A stretch of DNA of 64,000 nucleotides from Ophthalmolycus amberensis. Its lineage: Eukaryota; Chordata; Actinopteri; Perciformes; Zoarcidae. Location of the stretch: the NCBI GenBank assembly GCA_024529925.1, contig JAFEUB010000966.1:728001-792000 (forward strand). Reading direction: 5' to 3'. Below, in pieces: positions 22,721-33,018 of the stretch (positions within the stretch are counted from its first letter, which is position 1; every line of letters begins with the position of its first letter). Both the position numbers and the translations under genes were made by a program. Below the pieces are notes generated by a model. That model did no database searches. It was not told where the DNA came from and saw only the letters and a list, made by a program, of their open reading frames with translations.

Positions 22721-23681
22721 ACACTTTCTCCCTCTCCAGAGCATTAACTTAACCTTTTCCTGTATTAGTCGACGTTGTGCCATGTTAAGCACAGTGTAGC
22801 CTAGTTTCTGCGCAGCGTGAATGTTACTGGCTCCCTCTTTTGGGATTGGAGAACATTTGAATTCTGACACATTGGGGTTGTGTTCATGAATACGACATAC
22901 TGTCGAACTAAAGTTATGTTAACTTCTTGGAGTTTTATTTCTCATAAGTTTTGTATGCCTACAAGAAATGAAATAATGTATTCTGTGCACAGACCACGTC
23001 TCCCACACTGAATCGGCCTTACTCACACTGAACCTGGAGACTCCCGCCAATATGATTGGCTTTGTGATGGAGGTTTAGTTACTGAGGCACTACTATTAAG
23101 TTTCGGCCATTTTTAACGAGTACCGAGTACTGAACCTTGGGTAGACGGTCTCAATTTTTGCTTTGTAGAATGACGGGAATGAGAGAGAGATGGTCCATCG
23201 GTTTGAGAAGTTAATTTGTTGTAGAAGAAGAGAAGAGAGAGAAGGGTTGGTGGAACCGGAGTGATGTCATCTGGGGCTTTTTTGCCCTGTTGCATCACTG
23301 CCTGAGCTGCTAGCATGGCCATAGACTCTTTCTGCTTAATCTGTCCCTTTTAGTCTCCCAACTACCTTTAAGCTTCAAAGGGATTGTGGTGGTTTTTCAC
23401 CAAAAATGGCCTAAGACTCAAAATTAGGACAAATTTGAAATGTACAATATTGCCAGTGACCAGGATCTAATTACTTATACAAATGAGTTGCTGTATGTGA
23501 GTAGAGGCATTTACAATAATACGATTTCTTTAAGTGGCCTCTAGCCCACAAAAACAGTAGCAAAGGAAAGGTTGCAGGAGGGGGTGTGCAACCACGAGGT
23601 TCTTCTATGATGACATATTGATGGTGCTGACTTTGATTCTGCAATAGGTACTTTTGATCCAGATCTGTCGTGGCAGAGGAG

Positions 23682-23697
23682 CCCCCCCCCCCCCCCC
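23682..23697. repeat. C16 mononucleotide run
   Basis: Sixteen consecutive C, with a second, shorter C run about 50 bp downstream. Confidence 0.85.
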
Positions 23698-25767
23698 TAT
23701 TCTTCCTCAGGTGTATCACTGGTCCTATCGCTTATGAAAAATGCCACCCCCCCCCCTCCACCACCTTTGATGAAATGTGTAGACTTTGAAGAAGAACTTC
23801 TAGAGATCAATACTGTGTGTATACGCAAGGTCTATAACCCAGTATGCTACAGTGGGTGAGTGCCAACGATGGGGCTTTGCAGTCAGTCAGTTGTTGACTT
23901 TTATTTATCACAACTGCTGCCTGAATCAAACACAGTGTGGAAGAGTAACCGCTGACTTCTTTGCTTTTTCAGCTGAACAGTGATTGTGTCTCTTTTCCCT
24001 CTCAGCACTCATCTCAAATTCAAATCCAATACTTGGCAAACAAACTCTATTCTTTAAAGAGACAGATTTCACTCAGGAAAAAAGTGTTTCGGCTATAAGT
24101 CCTTCGGCTACACTGTGAGTGTGTCTCTCCGTTCAGCTCTTTGCCGATTTGTAGATGAACCTAATGCAGGCATGCTTAAAAAAAAGTCAAGTGCTCTTCT
24201 TTTGTATGCATGCAATCAAATGTGTGTGTGTGTGTGGAGTCGAGAGTATGATGTGTCCACCACGGCGCTGTGTCCCTGGGTAATGGAGCAGAGAGCTGTC
24301 TGTTCTGGCCGGCCATCTGGAATTTGGGGCGTTGCAAAATGACGAAATGTGAAAATATTAGCAGCTGCAAAAGCTAACGAGGTTACGGCCCACAGTCAGT
24401 TTTTTTCTTTCCTAAATACAATTCTGGTATTTGTTTTGAGAGCTAAATTGGCTCCTCATTGTTTACCCCATTGCTTAGAAGAATGCAGTAATTACTTTTT
24501 TCGCGCGACCTCCCTGGGAACCGGTATTATGCAACACAAAAATAATGGCCGAGCCTGGCCACACTATATGCAAAACAGCAACGCAGAGCCGGCGCTTCGT
24601 TAATAATTGCCATAATTGTGTAAGTATGAGGAAACTGCTCCACGAAATGGAGCAATGACTGTTATCAGGTTGATAACCAATAATTACTTACAAACTCTGT
24701 CTTCATTAAGCAGCTCCTTTGGAGAAACTGAGCTCAATATAGCCCTCCAGAATCCCCTCCCTCGCCCACCAGGATCCCGCTGCTCTCCCTCTTCCTCTTG
24801 TTATATCCCAGTTTCTCTCTTCTCTCTCTCTCCATCCCGCTCTGCTTTTCATTCCAATTGTTCTGTTCATTTTACATCTCTTCGGTCTGACCTGGTCTTT
24901 CTTGTCCCCTTCTTTGAAATACAAGGAATTGAAGGCAGAGAAAGAAACAGAGTGGTGATCCCTGTAATCCTTTTCCTGCCACACATTTTCTATCAGGTCT
25001 TTCTCTCCTCATCGATCATCCTAACGAGGGGGGGGGGCTACAAGTAGAAGAAAAAACAAATTGCAAAGGGAGAAACGGACACAGAAGGGCAAGGAAAATG
25101 TTGTGGATTGCAACCGTTGATCAAGTTCAGCAATGCACCTGTACTTAAAAAAGCTGAAATATCAAAGTGCTGATTACTAGCTACAAACTGACATTAAATA
25201 TATTATGGCTCACCTTTTTGGCAGTGTTAGTAATTATCCTTTATTGAATATGCCCTGTATGTTATGATTATTCTATTTTATTTAGGGAAACAAACAATTG
25301 AATCCATGTCTTTCCAGACCCTGAACCTCCTCTCCAACAGCCTATTCTACTGTAAGTGGGAGAAGCCAACTGCAGGAGGCCCCCGGTAACCACACGCTAT
25401 CACAGCTCGGCCTTCCAGCCTCCAACCGTGACACGCTTACACTCATCCACTCCACAGGGGAAGTGTTGAGCCTCGCTCGCCAACGTGAGAGCACAAACAC
25501 AGAAACATTTACCCTGCACTAGATAGGCATTGCTGCTTATACCTCCCCTCCAGTTTCACATTTCTCTCCTCCCCCATTACTGCTGTTTTCTACGCAGTTG
25601 GTCTTTCTCCTCCTCTCAAAGCATGCCTTTCCCTCAAGCTTCATCCCAGGCTCAGTCATTTGTATTGCTGTGTTTTGTCTGTCTGTGTATCTTTCCATTC
25701 CCCATGATTCTCTTTCCTATTCATGTCTTTTTTGAAATTATTATTATGTCTTGTTTAATTGTCTTTT

Positions 25768-25785
25768 GACACGCTATACTATGAC
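25768..25785 (-). repeat. Inverted satellite unit flanking the array
   Basis: The 18 bases gacacgctatactatgac are the exact reverse complement of the array's right terminal unit (gtcatagtatagcgtgtc, 30419-30436). They lie about 80 bp before the first direct-orientation unit. The whole block is therefore bounded by inverted copies. Confidence 0.85.
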
Positions 25786-25865
25786 TGCTTTATGACTTGT
25801 CTCTGTGCGGTGCTGAGACAGAAATGGGAGACCAGACAAGTTTCGTTAAAACATTCGTTAAAACA

Positions 25866-28800
25866 TTCATAGTATAGCGTGTCGAAAACAGTCATAAAAC
25901 GGTCATAGTATAGTGTGTCGAAAAAAGTCAAAAACAGTCATATCAAAGCCATTCAATCAGGAGAGATTTCACAATAATTTATTGTACAAATTTGAATGGT
26001 AAATGGACTCCATCTTGAAGGAAGACAATCAAGGGCTGGTGATGCTGAGGTGATGAGGCATAGAGTTATAAACGGCATAGTATAGCGTGTTGAAAAAGGT
26101 CTCAAACAGTCATAGTATAGCATGTCGAAAAAAGTCAAAAAATGGTCAGTGTAAAAGTCATAGTATAGCATGTCGAAAAAGGTCTCAAACAGTCATAGTA
26201 TGTCCAAAAAAGTCCAAAACGGTCATAGTATAGCATGTCCAAAAAAGTCCAAAACAGTCATAGTATAGCATGTCCAAAAAAGTCCAAAACAGTCATAGTA
26301 TAGCATGTCGAAAAAAGTCCAAAACGGTCATAGTATAGCATGTCCAAAAAAGTCCAAAACAGTCATAGTATAGCATGTCGGAAAAAGTCAAAAACGGTCA
26401 GTGTAAAAGTCATAGTATAGCATGTCGAAAAAGGTCTCAAACGGTCATAGTATAGCATGTCGAAAAAGGTCAAAAACGGTCATAGTATATCATGTCCAAA
26501 AAAGTCCGTCATCAAAACAGTCATAGTACAGCATGTCGAAAAAGGTCAAACAGTCATAAAACGGTCATAGTATAGCATGTCGAAAAAAGTCCAAAACGGT
26601 CATAGTATAGCATGTCGAAAAAAGTCCAAAACGGTCATAGTATAGCATGTCGAAAAAAGTCCAAAACAGTCATAGTATAGCATGTCGAAAAAAGTCAAAA
26701 ACGGTCATAGTATAGCATGTCGAAAAAAGTCAAAAACGGTCAGTGTAAAAGTCATAGTATAGCATGTCCAAAAAAGTCCAAAACAGTCATCAGTCATCAA
26801 AACAGTCATAGTATAGCATGTCTCAAACGGTCGTAGTATAGCATGTCCAAAAAAGTCCGTCATCAAAACAGTCATAGTACAGCATGTCGAAAAAGGTCGA
26901 AAACAGTCATAGTATAGCATGTCGAAAAAAGTCAAAAACGGTCATAGTATAGCATGTAGAATGAAGTCCAAAACAGTCATAGTATAGCATGTCGAAAAAG
27001 GTCAAAAACAGTCATAGTATAGCATGTCGAAAAAAGTCCAAAACGGTCATAGTATAGCATGTCGAAAAAGGTCATAAACGGTCATAGTATAGCATGTAGA
27101 AAAAAGTCATAAGTAATCAAAACAGTCACAGTATAGCATGTCGAAAAAAGTCGAAAAAAGTCTCAAACGGTCATAGTATAGCATGTCGAAAAAGGCCATA
27201 AACGGTCATAGTATAGCATGTAGAAAAAAGTCATAAGTAATCAAAACAGTCACAGTATAGCATGTAGAAAAAAGTCAAAAACTGTCATAGTATAGCATGT
27301 CGAAAACAGTCATAGTATAGCATGTCGAAAACAGTCATAAGTAATCAAAACAGTCGTAGCATAGCATGTAGAAAAAACTCAAAAACAGTCATAGTATAGC
27401 ATGTTGAAAAAAGTCTCAAGCGGTCATAGTATAGCATGTAGAATAAAGTCATAGTATAGCATGTCGAAAAAAGTCATCGTATAGCATGTCGAAAAAAGTC
27501 ATCGTATAGCATGTCGAAAAAAGTCAAAAACGGTCATAGTATAGCATGTAGAATGAAGTCAAAAACGGTCATAGTATAGCATGTCGAAAACGGTCATAGT
27601 ATAGCATGTCGAAAAAAGTCCAAAACAGTCATCAAAAAAGTCATAGTATAGCATGTCGAAAACAGTCATCAGTCATCAAAACAGTCATAGTATAGCGTGT
27701 CGAAAAAGTCATAGTATAGCATATTGAAAAAAGTCTCAAGCGGTCATAGTATAGCGTGTCGAAAACGGTCATAGTATAGCATGTCGAAAAAAGTCATAAG
27801 TAATCAAAACAGTCACAGTATAGCATGTAGAAAAAAGTCAAAAACTGTCATAGTATAGCATGTCGAAAACAGTCATAGTATAGCATGTCGAAAACAGTCA
27901 TAAGTAATCAAAACAGTCGTAGCATAGCATGTAGAAAAAACTCAAAAACGGTCATAGTATAGCATGTAGAAAAAAGTCAAAAACAGTCATAGTATAGCAT
28001 GTTGAAAAAGGTCTCAAACGGTCATAGTATAGCATGTTGAAAAAGCTCTCAAACAGTCATAGTATAGCATGTCGAAAACGGTCATAGTATAGCATGTCGA
28101 AAAAAGTCAAAAACAGTCATAGTATAGCATGTCGAAAAAGGTCTCAAACGGTCATAGTATAGCATGTTGAAAAAAGTCTCAAGCGGTCATAGTATAGCGT
28201 GTCGAAAACGGTCATAGTATAGCATGTCGAAAAAAGTCAAAAACGGTCATAGTATAGCATGTCGAAAAAAGTCAAAAACAGTCATAGTATAGCATGTCGA
28301 AAAAAGTCAAAAACGGTCATAGTATAGCATGTCGAAAAAAGTCATAAGTAATCAAAACAGTCACAGTATAGCATGTAGAAAAAAGTCAAAAACTGTCATA
28401 GTATAGCATGTCGAAAACAGTCATAGTATAGCATGTCGAAAACAGTCATAAGTAATCAAAACAGTCGTAGCATAGCATGTAGAAAAAACTCAAAAACGGT
28501 CATAGTATAGCATGTCGAAAACAGTCATCAGTCATCAAAACAGTCATAGTATAGCGTGTCGAAAAAGTCATAGTATAGCATGTAGAAAAAAGTCAAAAAC
28601 GGTCATAGTATAGCATGTCGGAAAAAGGTCAAAAACAGTCATAGTATGTCGAAAAAAAGTCTAAAACGGTCATAGTATAGCATGTCGAAAAAAGTCATAG
28701 TATAGCATGTCGAAAACGGTCATAGTATAGCATGTCGAAAAAAGTCCAAAACAGTCATCAGTCATCAAAACAGTCATAGTATAGCATGTCGAAAAAGTCA

Positions 28801-30440
28801 TAGTATAGCATGTCGAAAACAGTCATAGTATAGCATGTCGAAAACAGTCATAGTATAGCATGTCGAAAACAGTCATAGTATAGCATGTCGAAAACAGTCA
28901 TCAGTCATCAAAACAGTCATAGTATAGCGTGTCGAAAAAGTCATAGTATAGCATGTAGAATGAAGTCAAAAACGGTCATAGTATAGCATGTAGAAAACAG
29001 TCAAAAACAGTCATAGTATAGCATGTAGAATGAAGTCAAAAACGGTCATAGTATAGCATGTCGAAAAAAGTCGAAAAAAGTCTCAAACGGTCATAGTATA
29101 GCATGTAGAAAAAAGTCATAAGTAATCAAAACAGTCACAGTATAGCATGTAGAAAAAAGTCAAAAACTGTCATAGTATAGCATGTCGAAAACAGTCATAG
29201 TATAGCATGTCGAAAACAGTCATAAGTAATCAAAACAGTCATAGTATAGCATGTAGAAAAAAGTCAAAAACAGTCATAGTATAGCATGTCGAAAACAGTC
29301 ATAGTATAGCATGTCGAAAACAGTCATAAGTAATCAAAACAGTCGTAGCATAGCATGTAGAAAAAACTCAAAAACAGTCATAGTATAGCATGTTGAAAAA
29401 AGTCTCAAGCGGTCATAGTATAGCATGTAGAATAAAGTCATAGTATAGCATGTCGGAAAAAGTCAAAAACGGTCATAGTATAGCATGTCGAAAAAAGTCA
29501 TCGTATAGCATGTCGAAAAAAGTCTAAAACGGTCATAGTATAGCATGTCGAAAACGGTCATAGTATAGCATGTAGAAAACAGTCAAAAACAGTCATAGTA
29601 TAGCATGTAGAATGAAGTCAAAAACGGTCATAGTATAGCATGTCGAAAAAAGTCGAAAAAAGTCTCAAACGGTCATAGTATAGCATGTAGAAAAAAGTCA
29701 TAAGTAATCAAAACAGTCACAGTATAGCATGTAGAAAAAAGTCAAAAACTGTCATAGTATAGCATGTCGAAAACAGTCATAGTATAGCATGTCGAAAACA
29801 GTCATAAGTAATCAAAACAGTCATAGTATAGCATGTAGAAAAAAGTCAAAAACAGTCATAGTATAGCATGTCGAAAACAGTCATAGTATAGCATGTCGAA
29901 AACAGTCATAAGTAATCAAAACAGTCGTAGCATAGCATGTAGAAAAAACTCAAAAACAGTCATAGTATAGCATGTTGAAAAAAGTCTCAAGCGGTCATAG
30001 TATAGCATGTAGAATAAAGTCATAGTATAGCATGTCGGAAAAAGTCAAAAACGGTCATAGTATAGCATGTCGAAAAAAGTCATCGTATAGCATGTCGAAA
30101 AAAGTCTAAAACGGTCATAGTATAGCATGTAGAATGAAGTCAAAAACGGTCATAGTATAGCATGTCGAAAACGGTCATAGTATAGCATGTCGAAAAAAGT
30201 CCAAAACAGTCATCAAAAAAGTCATAGTATAGCATGTCGAAAACAGTCATCAGTCATCAAAACAGTCATAGTATAGCGTGTCGAAAAAGTCATAGTATAG
30301 CATATTGAAAAAAGTCTCAAGCGGTCATAGTATAGCGTGTCGAAAACGGTCATAGTATAGCATGTCGAAAAAAGTCAAAAACAGTCATAGTATAGCATGT
30401 CGAAAAAAGTCAAAAACGGTCATAGTATAGCGTGTCGAAA
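25866..30440. repeat. Modular satellite/minisatellite array, about 4.6 kb
   Basis: Dense tandem copies share the core gtcatagtatagcatgtcg plus an A-run and, in many units, a second gtcaaaaac module. Unit length therefore alternates mainly between about 24-25 and 35 bp. Variants include gtaga or gttga for gtcga, a gtaatcaaaacagtcac spacer and a 'cgtgtc' form. Non-array sequence interrupts it once (25943-26073), where an aatggtaaatggactc motif resembles a common teleost repeat tail. Higher-order duplications are clear, notably a 582-bp offset. The array lies between the 3' ends of elavl2 and the PRKCSH-like gene. Minus-strand frames here are only translated repeat. Confidence 0.95.
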
Positions 30441-32480
30441 ATAAAAAATTGATATTAGCAATACCAATACTCTTCAAAGTGATCGCGATACTTCCCTCGA
30501 TACACATGTTTATTTTTGTATAACAAGTTTAGGCCTGAAGAGCTATACACTGTTTGTACTGTATCTTCACAACCCTAACACTGATAAATAAAAGAGAGTA
30601 AAGGGAGCTGGATGAGACTGTCGCATGCCGACTCAACGCAAACACACTTTTTTCCCCTCTCAGCCCTGGAGGTATAACTGGCCTCCCTTCAAAAGACGGA
30701 GCTTAAAACAATCTCCAAAAAGAGTGAAAGAAGTGCTGGGTTGTGGTGGGCGTCAGTCAGGCAAAGGCCTCGATGTCTCCCACTCTAGATAACAGGTACC
30801 CTGAACTAGTTTCTACAAAGCTGGAGTTGGAGATTTAATGCAATATAAAGCTTCTGGGCCCTTTTAGCAATTTGGAGTCAACACACAAATACGCCCACGC
30901 TCAACTGGAAAGACTTTCCATCCCTTCCCCTTCATGTGCAAATGTACTGAATGGAGGTGTGCAAGTATGTGATAGTGTGTGCTCACTTTTCCGACTGAAT
31001 TCTTCCCACAACTCCCTCGTTTCTTTTTTTTTGATCTGTCGCGACACATCAATGGCCAGTCCCAGTAAAGAAACTCCCAGTACTAGCTTTTCTTTTTTTC
31101 TTCCCACATAACTGCCCATTCAAATTGCAATCTCCCAACGTGGTTCCTGCCTATGCTGTGTGCTGCAGATTGGCACATTTGGTCCTTTGTGACAGCAGGT
31201 TTTTAAACCAAGGAAAAGTTCTTTACGAGACACCATTACAGTCACACCATATGGCAATGATGCAATATAAAGTTTTCTCCAGATGCCAGCAAATGCCTTC
31301 TGCAATATTAGAGTGCTGCTCTTGACACGGTGTGTGATTAGCAGTATTTTCAGCTGTGGTAGAGTTAGGAGACGCATCGCACATCTGAAACATTAAAAGA
31401 GGGAGAGATTAAAATATACAGTGATATCCTGTTTCATTGAGATGGAGCGAATAGTTAGTTTTGCCATTAAAATAGAGAGTGTAGATGGGAGCTGAAGCCA
31501 TATAAAGAAACAGCAGCCCCTAAGCTGCAAGGCCTGAGGCTATTGCATTGCTAACATGGCAAACGGCCACCCAGCTGCCCCAGCAGGGTAGAATATATCA
31601 GGTAGCCTATTCCTGACAGCTGATTTAGCTCCCTCTTAATGAGCCCTGCTGCAAAACACACACAGGCTGTTACATAACACCATAAATAGCATGCACAGTA
31701 AGAAGCAGACTGTTCACGCTGGCACACTCTTGTGAAATCAAGAGACGTTGCATTCAGCACACAATGCATTGAAAGTGTTGTGAGACTATCCATTAATGCC
31801 AAGAAATCTTTAGGCCCGATACTTAATATTTAAACCACTTTAAAAAGTTTTACTGTCCGATTGTTTAGGAAATGTTATAACACTGTAATAGTAAAAGCAT
31901 ACTTCAGACGAGGTTATGATAAAGTATGAAGTAGTTTTATTTGTGCTTTTTGATAGTTACAGTAGATGCAATGTCACTTCACACATTTAACTTTACACAT
32001 TCTAATGTTGTTGATCGTGTTAATATACTGAAATGTAATGCAGTGACAACAGTGTTTAAATTAAAAGGCTCACTTTCTGTATTTTTCCCTTTGTCAACAA
32101 GACAAGAAAATACCTTGAAAATCTTGAAAAGACCAAAGCAAACTGTTATTTTGTCTCTCAATACTTCTTAACTTCCTTACCCTGTTTGTTCTTTCTGGTG
32201 ATTAAAGAAAAGAAAGATTCTGTAATAACGGGTCACGAACATATAGTAACATTTTTTTAAAAGGCTGAATAATTCCGTAAACAGCTGGCCACTGTTTCTA
32301 CTAAATAGTTACTAGTGCATTTTGTTGGAGACTACTTTCAGCTGTGGATTAATACACATTTGGTGCTAGAGTGAATATCTACAGGCAGAAGGGCGGTGTA
32401 CGATTGACTCAAAATAAACTTCAGTGTTTTTAATAGTTTTTGGATAATAATGGGGCTCTATGTGAAGCTAACTCACGCTC
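30441..32480. other. Intergenic between satellite array and PRKCSH-like gene
   Basis: Unique-looking sequence of ordinary composition. No exon, RNA gene or mobile element was recognised. The short frames on both strands show no family features. Confidence 0.6.
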
Positions 32481-32499
32481 AGACAATACTATAAAATAA

Positions 32500-32880
32500 T
32501 CAGATAGAAGGACACAGTCCTTTTATTTGTGCTCACGAATAAGCAGTTCAATTAGTGGCAATGTCATTAGGGCTTGTAATTGATCTAATTTCACGTTATT
32601 CAATTATTTACATAGTAATCTTGTATGGGTAAACCCATATAAGGAATATAGTGCAGTTTGAAGAACACTTGTGTAAACTACGTAACAATTCATGAAAACT
32701 AAAGTGGTCTAGGTGCAGTGTTACTGAATATCAGATTCTGACCTTAGCAAGACTTGCTTGGAAGTATATATATGTTCTGACAACACAGATGTCAGAGGAA
32801 ACCCTCAGGACCCCAGCCTGTCACCGCGGGCTAGCCAAGGGGGGCTAAATTAATCTCGACGAGGCCAGTAAGGGAAGGGG
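32500..32880 (-). other. Predicted 3'UTR of PRKCSH-like gene
   Basis: The sequence runs from the stop codon to just past the first AATAAA in transcription direction. The end is inferred from the signal only. Confidence 0.45.
32522..32527 (-). promoter_or_regulatory. Polyadenylation signal candidate of PRKCSH-like gene
   Basis: TTTATT on the plus strand reads AATAAA on the minus strand, about 355 bases beyond the stop codon. It is the first canonical signal after the stop. It implies a 3'UTR of about 0.37 kb. Confidence 0.5.
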
Positions 32881-33018
32881 TCACAGTTCACTGTGTATGC
32901 CCCGCTGCTTCAGCACCAGCTGACAGGCCACAGGAGTCTGAAAGTCCATGATGTACTGGCATTTGCTGGGCTCCTTCACCGATCGCAAAGCTGTCTCTGT
33001 TCCGCATGTCAATGTGAC
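32881..33018 (-). CDS. PRKCSH-like last exon (end of MRH domain, HSEL, stop)
   Basis: On the minus strand the acceptor ttttctag precedes GTCACATTG. The exon encodes VTLTCGTETALRSVKEPSKC, then QYIMDFQTPVACQ and a short tail ending IHSEL, with TGA at 32883-32881. The human PRKCSH counterpart reads RLLCGKET...TEPSRCEYLMELMTPAAC and ends HDEL. The MRH Glu (KEPSK) and Tyr (CQY) are kept. The acidic linker that precedes HDEL in mammals is missing; the tail here is basic and about 12 residues long. Confidence 0.92.
   Translation of the reverse strand, partial: VTLTCGTETALRSVKEPSKCQYIMDFQTPVACQLVLKQRGIHSEL

Larger units (their letters stand above)
15871..25767. other. Intergenic, 3' of elavl2
   Basis: No coding exon, RNA gene or complete mobile element was recognised in these 10 kb. 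Contents include a short fragment resembling a teleost dispersed repeat (about 16165-16195, gagctttagaggtgct), small hairpins at 18060 and 19868, and C runs at 22702-22720, 23682-23697 and 23746-23755. There is also an AT-rich, TAATTG-containing segment near 24330-24620. The distal AATAAA at 17812 means elavl2 transcripts could extend into the first 2 kb. Confidence 0.7.

Noticed and set aside
26705..26935. Minus-strand frame with repeated FFDMLYYD/CYTMTV motifs
   Set aside because: It is a translation of the satellite units; the periodicity follows the DNA repeat and no start or splice context supports a gene.
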